A DNA stretch of 64,000 nt from Gordonia sp. SL306 (GCF_026625785.1 NZ_CP113063.1:3224001-3288000), one strand, 5' to 3'. Counted from the first letter of the stretch, positions 9,369-18,270 are shown. The notes: generated by a model not told the origin, from the letters alone. Program-made: numbers and translations.

Positions 9369-9779
9369 ATGGACAGACAGGCGCTCGACGACGGTCTGTC
9401 GCTCGTCGATCTTCCCGACGACGGGCTGACCGTCCGCTTCTACCAGATCCTGTTCGACCGGTATCCCGCAGTCGAGCCGATGTTCCGTCGCGACAACAAG
9501 GTTCAAGCCGCCATGCTCAGGACCGCGATCGTGTCGGTACTGGACCATCTCGACGACGGCGACTGGCTGACCGCCAACTTGCAGGCATTGGGGCGGCGTC
9601 ACGGCGACATGGGTGTCACGGCAGAAATGTATGACGCGGTGGGCGAATGCATGATCGCGGCGATGGTCGAGATCGGCGGGGACCGCTGGAGCTCCGAGAT
9701 GACCCGGGCCTGGCGGGAAGCACTCGGGGTGGTCTCCGCAATCATGCTCGACGGCCACCGTTCCGTGGCCGCATCCTGA
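9369..9779 (+). CDS. Bacterial haemoglobin (single-domain globin)
   Basis: A 136-residue globin resembling the haem domain of flavohaemoglobins, without reductase domains. Tyr25 in RFYQILFDRYP matches the B10 tyrosine, His78 in GRRHGDMG is the proximal haem ligand, and Tyr88 and Glu93 (YDAVGE) complete the usual proximal network. The ATG at 9369 has GAGGGGG ten bases upstream and lies 4 bp after the TatA-like stop, so the genes are probably one transcript with lcp. Possible roles are oxygen or NO handling or electron delivery; a link to rubber oxidation is inferred from location only. Confidence 0.85.
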   Translation: MDRQALDDGLSLVDLPDDGLTVRFYQILFDRYPAVEPMFRRDNKVQAAMLRTAIVSVLDHLDDGDWLTANLQALGRRHGDMGVTAEMYDAVGECMIAAMVEIGGDRWSSEMTRAWREALGVVSAIMLDGHRSVAAS

Positions 9780-9798
9780 GGCGGCTCCCGGTTCGGCC

Positions 9799-10269
9799 AT
9801 GGCTACCCTGGCCACCGTGAAACATGCTCCCGATGTCACCTACGCCGACGATCTGCAGGTCGGCGCTCGGTATCCGCTCGACACCTACACCGTCACCGAG
9901 GCCGAGGTGATCGACTACGCCACGGCCTGGGATCCGCAGGGCTTCCACGTCGACAAGGAGATCGCCGAGGCCGGCGCGTATGGAGGACTCATCGCGAGTG
10001 GGATCCACACGCTGGCCATCTACCAGCGGTTGGCGGTATCTGGTGTCTTCGGCGGCTGGAGCGTGATCGCGGGCAAGAGTCTCACCGACGTCCGGTTCCT
10101 GCGGCCGGTCCGGCCCGACGACACTCTCAGCGGTTCGATCGTGGTCGACGCGATCGACATCGACGAGCGGGGGCGGGCGTTGGTGACGACGACGGCCGAG
10201 CTCGTCAACCAGCGTGGCGATTCAGTGATGACCCTCGTCGTCGAGGCATTCGTGCGCGTGCGGCCGTAG
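9799..10269 (+). CDS. MaoC-like hot-dog dehydratase
   Basis: A 156-residue single hot-dog fold protein of the MaoC family. The hydratase-2 signature region is visible around DYATAWDPQGFHVD, where the Asp and His are the expected catalytic pair, with GLIASGIHTLA as the following conserved helix. Members hydrate trans-2-enoyl-CoA or related thioesters. ATG 9799 is used, with GTG 9817 possible. It lies 19 bp after the globin gene on the same strand and could be the last gene of the lcp transcript, in which case it might act on isoprenoid-derived acyl-CoAs. Confidence 0.78.
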   Translation: MATLATVKHAPDVTYADDLQVGARYPLDTYTVTEAEVIDYATAWDPQGFHVDKEIAEAGAYGGLIASGIHTLAIYQRLAVSGVFGGWSVIAGKSLTDVRFLRPVRPDDTLSGSIVVDAIDIDERGRALVTTTAELVNQRGDSVMTLVVEAFVRVRP

Positions 10270-10371
10270 TCGGTCTCCCGCCTCCGAACGCCGGCGGTGG
10301 CCTGCGCTGTACTCCCTTACTAGGATATGCAAGTATTTGGGGGATATCCGACGACGTTCGAGGAGTAGATG

Positions 10372-11472
10372 ATGGTGGACGAACCATCGGTGCTGTCCGT
10401 GGTGGACGGTCGGCTCGCGACGCTGACGCTCAACCGGCCCAAGTCGATCAACGCGCTCGACCATTCGATGGTGACCGCGATGGACGAGCGGTTACGCGCC
10501 TGGGCGGCCGACGACGCGATCGCCGCGGTGGTTCTTGTCGGTGCTGGTGAGCGCGGCCTCTGCGCCGGCGGCGACATCGTCACGATCCACCGCGATGCCG
10601 CCGCCCTGAGCGGTGATGCGACGGCTGGGGACGCCGAGGCGGCGGCCTGCCCGTCCGCGGCGTTCTGGCGCGACGAGTACCGGCTCAACGCCGACATCGC
10701 GCGCTACCCGAAGCCCTATGTCGCGATCATGGACGGCATCGTGATGGGTGGCGGCGTCGGTATCTCCGCCCACGCGAACACCCGGATCGTCACCGACCGC
10801 ACTCGCCTGGCCATGCCCGAGGTGGGTATCGGGTTCGTGCCCGATGTGGGCGGGACACATCTGCTGGCTCGGGTACCGGACGGCTTGGGGGCCTACGCCG
10901 CGCTCACTGCCCGGACGCTCTCCGGTGCGGATGCCATTGCGCTCGGCCTTGCCGATCACTTCGTTCCCGCCGACGACCTCGACGCATTCCAGCGGGCTCT
11001 CCACACGACACCGCTCGAAGACGCGCTCGCCGAATATGCGCAGCGGACACCGGAGTCGGCGCTCGCCACGCAGCGGAACTGGATCGGTAAGGCGTTCGCG
11101 GCTGAGACCGTCGCAGAGATCATCGAGCGCTGCCGAGCTGTCGGCACCGAAGAGGCGACCAAGGTCGCGGACACGATCGCCGCCAAGAGTCCGACCGCCC
11201 TGGCGGTCACGCTCAGGTCGTTGCGAGACGAAAAGCCCACGCTGGAGGAAACCTTGGCGCGCGAGTACCGCGTTTCGTTGCGTAGTCTCCTGCATCCGGA
11301 CATGGCCGAGGGTATTCGCGCGCAGGTGATCGACAAGGACCGCACACCGTCGTGGCGACATAGCGACCACTCGGCAGCGACCCCAGCAGAGGTCGACGCA
11401 TTTTTCGCCCCACTTCCCGACGAGCTGGAATTGACCATCGACACCGCACCACAGGAGGATTCGAGTGTCTGA
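10372..11472 (+). CDS. 3-hydroxyisobutyryl-CoA hydrolase-like crotonase (EchA9-like)
   Basis: About 366 residues, longer than a simple enoyl-CoA hydratase and typical of the 3-hydroxyisobutyryl-CoA hydrolase branch of the crotonase superfamily. Seen are the [15 protein letters not shown] start of the fold, the oxyanion-hole segment LCAGGDI, the second oxyanion loop [11 protein letters not shown] and the catalytic loop [20 protein letters not shown]. The HIBCH-type C-terminal extension is present. The second ATG (10372) is preferred because AGGAG lies six bases before it. It overlaps the next gene by 8 bp; this pair and order match echA9-echA8 of Mycobacterium tuberculosis. The probable role is valine catabolism. 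Confidence 0.85.
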   Translation: MVDEPSVLSVVDGRLATLTLNRPKSINALDHSMVTAMDERLRAWAADDAIAAVVLVGAGERGLCAGGDIVTIHRDAAALSGDATAGDAEAAACPSAAFWRDEYRLNADIARYPKPYVAIMDGIVMGGGVGISAHANTRIVTDRTRLAMPEVGIGFVPDVGGTHLLARVPDGLGAYAALTARTLSGADAIALGLADHFVPADDLDAFQRALHTTPLEDALAEYAQRTPESALATQRNWIGKAFAAETVAEIIERCRAVGTEEATKVADTIAAKSPTALAVTLRSLRDEKPTLEETLAREYRVSLRSLLHPDMAEGIRAQVIDKDRTPSWRHSDHSAATPAEVDAFFAPLPDELELTIDTAPQEDSSV

Positions 11473-12241
11473 TCTGGAGACGATCATCGTCGAGCGCGAT
11501 GGACGAGTCGGTGTCATCACACTCAACCGGCCGAAAGCCCTGAACGCGCTCAATACCACCCTGATGAACGAGGTGGTCGCTGCGGCAACCGATTTCGACC
11601 GCGATCCGGATATCGGCGCCATCGTGATCACCGGCTCCGGTAAGGCGTTCGCAGCAGGTGCCGACATCAAGGAGATGTCGTCGAAGACCTACAGCGCGGT
11701 GGTGACGGAATCCTTCTTCGGCGCGTGGGACGAACTGTCCCGGCTGCGCACGCCCATTGTCGCGGCCGTCACCGGCTACGCCCTCGGCGGTGGTTGCGAA
11801 CTTGCGATGATCTGCGACATCCTCGTCGCCGGCGACAACGCGGTGTTCGGTCAACCCGAGATCAACCTCGGTGTGATCCCGGGAATCGGTGGCTCCCAGA
11901 GACTCACACGGGCGGTCGGCAAGGCCAAGGCGATGGACATGATCCTCACTGGCAGGAACATGAAGGTCGACGAGGCCGACCGACTCGGCCTGGTGTCGAG
12001 GGTGGTGCCGGCCGAGGATGCGCTCGACACGGCCAAGGAAGTAGCGGCCACGATCGCGTCGAAGTCGTTCATCGCCGCCTCGCTGGCCAAGGATGCGGTG
12101 AACCGGGCCTTCGAATCCGGTCTCGCCGAGGGGATCCGTGCCGAGCGGGCACTGTTCTACTCCACGTTCGCCACCGACGACCAGACCGAGGGTATGGCGG
12201 CCTTCGTGGCGAAACGCGACCCGAAGTTCACGCACAGCTGA
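11465..12241 (+). CDS. echA8: Enoyl-CoA hydratase (EchA8-like)
   Basis: A 258-residue crotonase. It shows [13 protein letters not shown] (first oxyanion hole), [17 protein letters not shown] (second oxyanion hole and first active-site glutamate region) and [20 protein letters not shown] with the second catalytic glutamate. It hydrates short-chain trans-2-enoyl-CoA in beta-oxidation. It starts with GTG at 11465, preceded by AGGAGG inside the upstream gene, and the 8-bp overlap implies translational coupling. Length and motifs match mycobacterial EchA8, and the neighbouring EchA9-like gene supports the assignment. Confidence 0.88.
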   Translation: MSDLETIIVERDGRVGVITLNRPKALNALNTTLMNEVVAAATDFDRDPDIGAIVITGSGKAFAAGADIKEMSSKTYSAVVTESFFGAWDELSRLRTPIVAAVTGYALGGGCELAMICDILVAGDNAVFGQPEINLGVIPGIGGSQRLTRAVGKAKAMDMILTGRNMKVDEADRLGLVSRVVPAEDALDTAKEVAATIASKSFIAASLAKDAVNRAFESGLAEGIRAERALFYSTFATDDQTEGMAAFVAKRDPKFTHS

Positions 12242-12275
12242 ACCTCGATCACACCGATCCGCCGGTCCGTTCGCC

Positions 12276-12320
12276 GGTGGAGTAGCGGCGAGCCGCCAGG
12301 CGAGCCGTGTATCGAGACCA
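12276..12320. repeat. Copy of the GAGTAG...GTATCGAGACC intergenic element
   Basis: A single-arm copy beginning GGTGGAGTAGCGGCGAG and ending GTGTATCGAGACCA. It sits between the convergent echA8 and SDR genes. Its ends match the right arm of the larger element at 30558-30711 (GGTCGAGTAG to GTATCGAGACC). Elements of this general sequence (GATACG, CTCGCTGCGCTCG, CTACTCGA) are familiar at gene ends in mycolic-acid actinomycetes; a terminator-like role is inferred. Confidence 0.6.
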
Positions 12321-12333
12321 CGGGTCGACGAGG

Positions 12334-13161
12334 TCAGAGGCTGCCACCTGCGTCGATCACCTGGGTCGTGCCGGTCACATAACGCCCGTCGTCGGAGACG
12401 AGATAGACGATGGCGTTCGAGATGTCGACCGGGTCGAGCGCCGGGACCGGCAGTCGGTTCATCTCGCGGGCGGCGACTTCATAGTCCTCTCGGGTCGGCG
12501 CTGGGAGATCCGGTCGGAAGAGGCGGTAGGTCGCATCGTTGAGGACCATCTCGGTGGCGACCGTCGTCGGGTGCACGGTGTTGACCCGAATGCTCTGCGG
12601 GCCGAGCTCTTTCGCGAGGACCCTCATCAAACCGACCAGTCCGTGCTTGGCCGCCGTGTAGTGTGCGATGTTCTCGTTCGCCACGAGTGCGGCGAGGGAG
12701 CTCGTGAGCACCACCGAACCGCCGCGTCCGCCCTCGACGATGTGGGGGACGGCCGCGCGCACCGTCTTCCATGCGCCGGTGAGATTGATGTCGATCATCG
12801 TGTCCCACATCTCCTCGTCCATCTCGAGGGTGGGCGCCATGGTGTTGATGCCGGCGTTCGCAAGGACGATGTCGATGCGCCCCAACGCGGCCATGCCGTC
12901 TGCCGCTGCTTTCTGCAGCCCGGCGAGATCACGCACGTCGACCTCGGAGGCGATGATGCGGCGGTCGAGCGCCTCGACCTCCTTGACGGTCTGCTCCATG
13001 TCGCCCGGCCGGGCGGTGTCGTAGGGGACCGTCGAGACCTGCTCGGTGACGTCGACCGCGATGACGTCGGCACCTTCCTCGGCCAGTCGGATCGCGTGAC
13101 TTCGTCCCTGACCACGTGCCGCACCGGTGATGAAGGCGACCTTGCCCTCCAATTTGCCCAT
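12334..13161 (-). CDS. Mycofactocin-coupled SDR family oxidoreductase
   Basis: A 275-residue short-chain dehydrogenase. It has the NAD-binding TGAARGQGRSHAIRLAEEGAD, the NAG motif (LANAGINT), the catalytic Ser in TSSLAA and the YTAAKHG Tyr-Lys pair. The long insert after the second strand (EQVSTVPYDTARPG) and the C-terminal segment PTREDYEVAAREMNRLPVP are characteristic of the mycofactocin-coupled/carveol-dehydrogenase subgroup. In that group the nicotinamide cofactor is not exchanged and electrons pass to mycofactocin. The ATG at 13161 has AAGGGAG upstream; GTG 13170 abuts the ribosome site and is less likely. It is divergent from an MftR-like regulator. The substrate is unknown. Confidence 0.85.
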   Translation of the reverse strand: MGKLEGKVAFITGAARGQGRSHAIRLAEEGADVIAVDVTEQVSTVPYDTARPGDMEQTVKEVEALDRRIIASEVDVRDLAGLQKAAADGMAALGRIDIVLANAGINTMAPTLEMDEEMWDTMIDINLTGAWKTVRAAVPHIVEGGRGGSVVLTSSLAALVANENIAHYTAAKHGLVGLMRVLAKELGPQSIRVNTVHPTTVATEMVLNDATYRLFRPDLPAPTREDYEVAAREMNRLPVPALDPVDISNAIVYLVSDDGRYVTGTTQVIDAGGSL

Positions 13162-13215
13162 CTGACGCACTCCCTTTCGCTGCGGACATGTGATCCACGT
13201 CTCAGGTCGAGGCTA

Positions 13216-13230
13216 TGTCACACGGTGACA
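13216..13230. promoter_or_regulatory. Inverted repeat TGTCAC-N3-GTGACA
   Basis: TGTCAC (13216-13221) and GTGACA (13225-13230) form a perfect inverted repeat in the space between the divergent mycofactocin-coupled SDR and the MftR-like regulator. It is a likely operator for that TetR protein. The same half-site, TGTGAC or GTCACA-like, recurs before the next gene at 13975-13998. Confidence 0.6.
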
Positions 13231-13285
13231 AAACACCAGGGTGTCGATTCCGGTGGTGCCGGTCCGACGGTGAGACGATGGTCCG

Positions 13286-13927
13286 ATGAGTCGCGAGGTC
13301 ACGCCAGGTGATGCGGGGGTTTCCTCGGAAGGCGAGATCGATCGAGGTGGACGTCCCGCGAGTACCAGTGCCCGCGAGCTCGCGGCCGCCGCACAACGGC
13401 TGTTCCTCGGTGACGGCTTCGACCAGACGACGGTGGAGGACATCGCGGCCGCCGTTGGCGTGAGCCGGCGGACGTTCTTCCGCTACTTCGCCACCAAGGC
13501 CGACGTGGTGTGGGTCGAGTCGGATGCCGAGCTCCGGCATTTCCGCGCGATGATCGCGGAGTCGGCGCCCTCCGCGAATCCGGTGGACGTCGTCGAGGAG
13601 GCGTTCATCGAGGCGCTGGACCATGGGATCGCCGAGGATGAATGGGCCCGGCATCGTGCCCAATTGATCCTGCACGCTGCGGCGGTGCAGGCGCAGGCGG
13701 GTGCCGTGTACCGGCAATGGCGCACCGTGATCGCCGAATTCGTGGCGGAACGGACCGGTCGTCGGCACGACGACGAGTACCCGCTGGCCGTCGCGTATGC
13801 GGTGATGGCCGCATCGTCGGCCGGCCATGAACGCTGGCTGGCCGACCCGGACGCCCGGCTCACCGAATGCCTGCGACCGATGTTCGCGCTCATGGTTCCG
13901 CGCCACCCGGACGTCACAACTGACTAA
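13286..13927 (+). CDS. TetR-family regulator, MftR-like
   Basis: A 213-residue TetR protein. The HTH region contains TTVEDIAAAVGVSRRTFFRYFATKADVVW; the RRTFFRYF recognition helix followed by a Trp is typical of the mycofactocin-system regulator MftR and its relatives. MftR represses mycofactocin genes and responds to acyl-CoAs in mycobacteria. No mftA, mftB or mftC gene is present nearby, but the divergent neighbour is a mycofactocin-coupled SDR, so local control of that SDR is likely. It could be a general acyl-CoA-responsive TetR regulator instead. Confidence 0.72.
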   Translation: MSREVTPGDAGVSSEGEIDRGGRPASTSARELAAAAQRLFLGDGFDQTTVEDIAAAVGVSRRTFFRYFATKADVVWVESDAELRHFRAMIAESAPSANPVDVVEEAFIEALDHGIAEDEWARHRAQLILHAAAVQAQAGAVYRQWRTVIAEFVAERTGRRHDDEYPLAVAYAVMAASSAGHERWLADPDARLTECLRPMFALMVPRHPDVTTD

Positions 13928-13974
13928 CAAGCCTGTTCCACGACTTGGGGCGACGATGACCCACGGCTAGCATT

Positions 13975-13998
13975 TGTGACAGATGTGACTTTTGTGAC
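13975..13998 (+). promoter_or_regulatory. Three TGTGAC direct repeats with exact 9-bp step
   Basis: TGTGAC starts at 13975, 13984 and 13993, exactly 9 bases apart, ending 12 bases before the start of the mycolyltransferase-like gene. The third copy lies next to its ribosome-binding site. The arrangement looks like a repeated protein-binding site in the leader or promoter; the half-site resembles the inverted repeat at 13216-13230. Function is inferred. Confidence 0.55.
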
Positions 13999-14009
13999 TG
14001 AAGGGAATC

Positions 14010-15074
14010 GTGGTGGACACACGTTGGGGTCCTCGATGGGGTGCGTGGGTCAGTGCCGCGGCCGCGGTTGCCGTCGCACTCACGATGGGGTCGGCGGCGG
14101 CGTCCGCAGCCCCGGTCCCCGACCCGGCCGTGTCCCGGATCGACACGGTGATCCACGACAACAAGCAGCAGGCCACGGCCATCGTCTATTCGGCGTCGAT
14201 GCGGCGGATGATCCCGATCACCGTCCTCCGGCCACGCGACACGAGCAAGCCGCGCCCGACCTTCTATCTGCTCAACGGGGCGGGTGGTGGTGAGGACTCG
14301 GCGACCTGGGCGGCCAAGACCGACTACGTGAAGTTCTTCTCGGACAAGAACGTCAACGTCGTGACCCCGATCGGTGGCGCATTCTCCTATTACACCGACT
14401 GGCGCCACGACGATCCGGTGTTGGGACGAAACAAGTGGCAGACCTTTCTGACCAAGGAATTGCCACCCTTGATCGACAAGGAGTTCGGCACGACGAAGGT
14501 CAATGCGATCGCCGGGATCTCGATGGCAGGCACCTCGGTGCTGAATCTCGCGATCGCGGCTCCGCACCTCTATCGGTCGGTCGCGGCGTACAGCGGGTGC
14601 GCGCGGACCAGTGATCCGGTGGGGCAGGCCTACATTCGCATGGTGGTTGCCGACCGCGGCCAGGGCAATCTCGACAACATGTGGGGACCGGTCGGCGGGT
14701 CGGGCTGGCGGGAGAACGACCCGTTCGTCAACGCCGCCAAGCTGCGGAGCACCAAGGTGTACATGACGGCCGGCACCGGCCTGCCCGGCCCCTACGACCG
14801 TCCCGAGGCGCGCCTGATCCAGGGCAACCCCCTGACGTTGGCCAACCAGGTCGTGCTCGGCGGTGTCATCGAGGCCGCGGTCAACTCGTGTACGCAGCAG
14901 ATGGCGACACGGATGCGTGGTCTTCGCGTTCCGATGCAGACCATCTCGCGTCCGACCGGCACGCATTCCTGGGAGTACTGGGAGTCCGATCTGCGGCGTA
15001 CCTGGCCGATGCTCTCGGCCGATCTGAACCGGAAGGTGGCGCCGGCGAAGCCCGCGGCGCATTCAGCCCACTGA
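14010..15074 (+). CDS. Secreted antigen-85-like mycolyltransferase/esterase
   Basis: A 354-residue alpha/beta hydrolase of the esterase D/antigen 85 family. A Sec signal peptide is evident (a charged start, then AAAAVAVALTMGSAAASA with cleavage near residue 34). The nucleophile elbow is GISMAGTS, an Asp/Glu should lie in the central region, and the histidine is in TGTHSWEYW, the pattern of mycolyltransferases (HSW). These enzymes transfer mycolic acids between trehalose molecules and to arabinogalactan. The GTG start at 14010 has GAAGGGAA upstream. It is preceded by an MftR-like gene but has its own leader with TGTGAC repeats. A simple secreted esterase is the alternative. Confidence 0.85.
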   Translation: MVDTRWGPRWGAWVSAAAAVAVALTMGSAAASAAPVPDPAVSRIDTVIHDNKQQATAIVYSASMRRMIPITVLRPRDTSKPRPTFYLLNGAGGGEDSATWAAKTDYVKFFSDKNVNVVTPIGGAFSYYTDWRHDDPVLGRNKWQTFLTKELPPLIDKEFGTTKVNAIAGISMAGTSVLNLAIAAPHLYRSVAAYSGCARTSDPVGQAYIRMVVADRGQGNLDNMWGPVGGSGWRENDPFVNAAKLRSTKVYMTAGTGLPGPYDRPEARLIQGNPLTLANQVVLGGVIEAAVNSCTQQMATRMRGLRVPMQTISRPTGTHSWEYWESDLRRTWPMLSADLNRKVAPAKPAAHSAH

Positions 15075-15106
15075 CCGCTCCACCCCTCGCTCCGCCTAGC
15101 GTCGCC

Positions 15107-15260
15107 GATCGTGCGCAATTCTGCGTCGATCGTGCCCAGTTTGTCGTTGACTGTGCGCAGCCTGGTGTCGATCGTGCGCAGCCGCGCACGATCGAAGAAC
15201 GTTCGCGCACGGTGGGCGAGAAGCTGTGCACGGTGGGCGAGGAACTGTGCCCGCTCGGCG
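15107..15260. repeat. Hinge array A: 21-bp direct repeats that invert at a central axis
   Basis: Forward cores GTGCGCA or GTGCCCA begin at 15111, 15132, 15153 and 15174, exactly 21 bases apart. Inverted cores GCGCAC, GTGCAC or GTGCCC begin at 15184, 15205, 15226 and 15247, again exactly 21 apart. At the axis CGATCGTGCGC (15169-15179) and GCGCACGATCG (15184-15194) form a perfect 11-bp stem with a 4-base loop. The array fills the space between the convergent mycolyltransferase-like gene and kstR. The hairpin may terminate transcription in both directions; the exact phasing is unexplained. Confidence 0.85.
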
Positions 15261-15299
15261 AAGGAGGACGGTCGGATCGGTGCTGAGGCAGCCGGGTGA

Positions 15300-15962
15300 C
15301 TAGTCCGCGCGATCCTTGAGGAGCAGTCGAACGGTCAGTTCGAGTCGGTTGGTGACGTCGGTGGCCGAGGCGCGACGGGTCAGCCACTGCACCAGATTCG
15401 ACATCCAGACGTCCGACAGGACCCGCGCGATTGCGAGGTCTTCTTCACCGGGCTCGCCGTTGCCGACCATGGCGCCCGCCAGAAGGCGATCGATGATGCC
15501 GGCCACCTGATCGACCTCGGCGGTCGCAGACGCGTCGGCGAACATGAATGCACGCGTCATGGCTTCGGTGAGCAGGGGGTCGCGCTGCATCGCGTATGTG
15601 ATCATGTCGAGGACATGCCGCAGGCGTTCGACCGCGGTGTCGCCTCGCAGTTGCGAGCGATCGACGCGTGCCTCGACCCGCTCGAACTCGCGGGCCAGCG
15701 CGGTCACGAGCAGGTGGACCTTGGACGGAAAGTACCGATAGAGGGTGCCGACGGCGACGTCGGCCTTGTCGGCGACGGTCCGCATCTGGACCGCGTCGTA
15801 GCCGCCCTTGGATGCCAGCGCCAATGTGGCGTCGAGAATGCGACGGCGGCGTTCGCGCTGGGCCGACGATCCGGTCTCGGTTCCCCCCGACGATGTGCCG
15901 GCCGTCGGGGCGGGGTTCGCCGCCGTGTCGACGGAGGCGCTTGCCGGTGCAGAACGTGCCAT
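15300..15962 (-). CDS. kstR: KstR, TetR-family repressor of cholesterol catabolism
   Basis: About 220 residues with very strong similarity to mycobacterial KstR: AQRERRRRILDATLALASKG, the HTH (VQMRTVADKADVAVGTLYRYFPSK), TEAMTRAFMFADASA and the C-terminal WLTRRASATDVTNRLEL. KstR represses cholesterol side-chain and ring genes and is released by steroid acyl-CoA thioesters. ATG 15962 gives an extra N-terminal tail of about 28 residues relative to M. tuberculosis KstR; further upstream the reading frame enters the divergent promoter. It is head-to-head with fadE34, as in M. tuberculosis, and the shared region carries a consensus KstR box, so autoregulation is likely. Confidence 0.95.
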   Translation of the reverse strand: MARSAPASASVDTAANPAPTAGTSSGGTETGSSAQRERRRRILDATLALASKGGYDAVQMRTVADKADVAVGTLYRYFPSKVHLLVTALAREFERVEARVDRSQLRGDTAVERLRHVLDMITYAMQRDPLLTEAMTRAFMFADASATAEVDQVAGIIDRLLAGAMVGNGEPGEEDLAIARVLSDVWMSNLVQWLTRRASATDVTNRLELTVRLLLKDRAD

Positions 15963-16034
15963 GTGGTCGAAGACATCCTCACGTGTTTCGGTTCCTGAAG
16001 GGTGCCTACCGGTTGGCAACCACCCATGGCATAT

Positions 16035-16048
16035 TAGAACAGGTTCTA
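16035..16048. promoter_or_regulatory. KstR box between kstR and fadE34
   Basis: TAGAACAGGTTCTA matches the KstR consensus TNNAACNNGTTNNA at every fixed position. It lies 35 bases before the fadE34 start and 72 bases before the kstR start, so it can serve both divergent genes. Confidence 0.92.
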
Positions 16049-16083
16049 ATTGCCCGTCACAACCTGACATACAGAGGAATAGC

Positions 16084-18270
16084 GTGACAATCGCCACGTC
16101 AACCGAACAGATCGCCGTCTGTGACGCGATCGCAACCTGGGCGCATGGTGTCCAGACCACCGAACTGGTCCGCGCGGATATCGACAAACCGGCGGATCAA
16201 TGGACCGGGCTGCTCGCCCAACTCGCCGAATTCGGCGTGTTCGCGGCGGCGCTGCCCGAGGAATATGGGGGTTTCGGCGCCACCTTCACCGATGTCGCCG
16301 CGATGATCGAACAATGTGGCCGCAGCCTCGTGCCGGGACCGATCGGCCCCATCGTCGCAGCGGCTCTCGGACTGTCTCGCAGCACCGACGACGACCGAGC
16401 CGCCGGTCTGCTCGCCCGCCTCGCGGCAGGTGAAGTGGCCGCCGCGGCGCCGGCAACCGCCTTCGCGGGCGCAGGTGTCACGGAACTCCGCGACGGCCAG
16501 ATCGATCTCGGATCGGTCCCCGGCTACGTGGACGGCTCTGCGCTGCTGATCCCGCTGCGGTCCGCCGATGGTGATCTCGCATGGCGGATCCTGCCGCCCG
16601 GGATCGGCGTCTTCGACGTGACGCTTCAGGGGTCCGTCAGCGGCACCGAGTCGGTCTCGCGGGTTCGCGTCACGTCGGTCGCACCGTCGGATCTCATCGC
16701 CCTCGACGACCCGGACTTCGTGGCGGGCGTTCTGTCCGCGACACTCGCCGCGTATCAGAGCGGGGTCGCCCGGTGGGCCCTCGACACCGCGGTGGACTAC
16801 GCGAAGGTGCGGACGCAGTTCGGTGCGCCGATCGGTTCGTTCCAGGCGATCAAACACATCTGCGCGGACATGCTCTGTCGGAGCGAAGAACTCACGGCCG
16901 TGGCCTGGGACCTCGCGCGCGCGGTCGACGACGTGCTCGTCGGCGTGGAACCCGAACGCGCACACGGGCAACTCCGGATCAGCAGATGCGCCGCCGACAC
17001 GATCGTCGCCGAGGCGGCGGTCGCCAACGCCAAGGACTGCGTCCAGGTGCTCGGCGGGATCGGTTTCACCTTCGAGCATGACGCCCATCTGTATCTGCGA
17101 TCGGCGATGAATGCCCGAGCCGCATTGGGCCAGGCCGTCCATGCCCGTCGTGAGCTGGGTCGTCTCGGTGTCCAGGGTGCGCGGCGGGATTTCGAGATCG
17201 ACCTGTCGTCGGTGGAGAAACGGCGCCCTGAGGTACGGGAGGCGGTGGCGGCGATCAAGGCAGCCGAGCCGGAAGTTCGTCGTCAGGCGATGGCCGAATC
17301 GGGCTATCTGATGCCCCATTGGCCCACGCCGTACGGTCTGTCGGCCGAGCCGGCACTCCAACTCCTGATCGACGGCGAGTTCGATCGGGCCGGAGTTGTG
17401 CGGCCGGACCTGGTGATCGGCGCATGGGCCATCCCGACGATCCTCGAACACGGCACCGACGCGCAGCGTGACCGATTCGTCGGCCCGACGCTCGCCGGCG
17501 ACATCGTGTGGTGTCAGTTGTTCAGCGAACCCGAGGCCGGTTCGGATCTGGCCGCACTGCGGACCAGGGCAACCCGAGTCGACGGTGGCTGGCAACTGCA
17601 GGGGCAGAAGATCTGGACGTCACAGGCGCACAACGCCACCTGGGGGGTCTGCCTCGCTCGGACCGATCCGGATGCGCCGAAGCACAAGGGCATCACCTAC
17701 TTCCTGATCGACATGAGCTCGCCGGGTATCGACATCCGGCCGTTGCGTGAGCTCACCGGCCGGGCCAACTTCAACGAGGTCTTCCTCGACGATGTGTTCG
17801 TCCCCGACGATCACGTGGTCGGCGAGGTCAACGGGGGGTGGCGGCTGGCGCGCACCACGCTCGCGAACGAACGCGTGGCCATGGGCGGATCTGGCCTCGG
17901 AAAGGAGATGGACGCACTGCTGCGGCAGGTCGTCGACATGCCCAGGACTCTCGAACCCGACGAGATGGCGACCCTCGGCGGACTCGTCGCCGAGGCACAC
18001 GTCGGGCAGGTGATCGACGCGCGTGCGGTGACCCAGCGGTTGGCCGGGCACGATCCGGGTGCGCTGTCGAGCGTGCGGAAGCTGATCGGCGTCCAGCACC
18101 GTCAGGCGGTGCCGGAGTTCGCTCTGGATCTCCTCGGCACGGACGCGGTGGTGGCGGGTGACGCATCGGACGTTTTCCTCCAGAATCGATGCCTCTCGAT
18201 CGCGGGCGGGACCACACAGATCCTGCGGACCGCAGCAGCGGAACGGATTCTCGGTTTGCCCCGCGGCTGA
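16084..18270 (+). CDS. fadE34: FadE34-type fused acyl-CoA dehydrogenase for steroid side chain
   Basis: A 728-residue protein made of two acyl-CoA dehydrogenase units, as in M. tuberculosis FadE34/ChsE3 (about 711 residues). The N-terminal half ends with the FAD-contact region QFGAPIGSFQAIKH and QVLGGIGFTFEHD. The C-terminal half has WCQLFSEPEAGSDLA, GQKIWTSQAHNA and AGGTTQILRTAAAERILGLP. Such fusions replace the alpha2beta2 heterotetramers used for steroid-CoAs; FadE34 acts on a shortened (C5) side chain. GTG 16084 with AGAGGAA upstream is the start; reading further upstream would run into the KstR box. The neighbouring divergent kstR and the box predict KstR control. Confidence 0.92.
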   Translation: MTIATSTEQIAVCDAIATWAHGVQTTELVRADIDKPADQWTGLLAQLAEFGVFAAALPEEYGGFGATFTDVAAMIEQCGRSLVPGPIGPIVAAALGLSRSTDDDRAAGLLARLAAGEVAAAAPATAFAGAGVTELRDGQIDLGSVPGYVDGSALLIPLRSADGDLAWRILPPGIGVFDVTLQGSVSGTESVSRVRVTSVAPSDLIALDDPDFVAGVLSATLAAYQSGVARWALDTAVDYAKVRTQFGAPIGSFQAIKHICADMLCRSEELTAVAWDLARAVDDVLVGVEPERAHGQLRISRCAADTIVAEAAVANAKDCVQVLGGIGFTFEHDAHLYLRSAMNARAALGQAVHARRELGRLGVQGARRDFEIDLSSVEKRRPEVREAVAAIKAAEPEVRRQAMAESGYLMPHWPTPYGLSAEPALQLLIDGEFDRAGVVRPDLVIGAWAIPTILEHGTDAQRDRFVGPTLAGDIVWCQLFSEPEAGSDLAALRTRATRVDGGWQLQGQKIWTSQAHNATWGVCLARTDPDAPKHKGITYFLIDMSSPGIDIRPLRELTGRANFNEVFLDDVFVPDDHVVGEVNGGWRLARTTLANERVAMGGSGLGKEMDALLRQVVDMPRTLEPDEMATLGGLVAEAHVGQVIDARAVTQRLAGHDPGALSSVRKLIGVQHRQAVPEFALDLLGTDAVVAGDASDVFLQNRCLSIAGGTTQILRTAAAERILGLPRG

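Noticed and set aside
15107..15299. Array A as a 21-bp (7-codon) repeat coding for a repeat protein
   Set aside because: The units invert halfway, which a coding repeat would not do, and the translated frame is an Arg/Ser-rich shadow lacking a convincing ribosome site.
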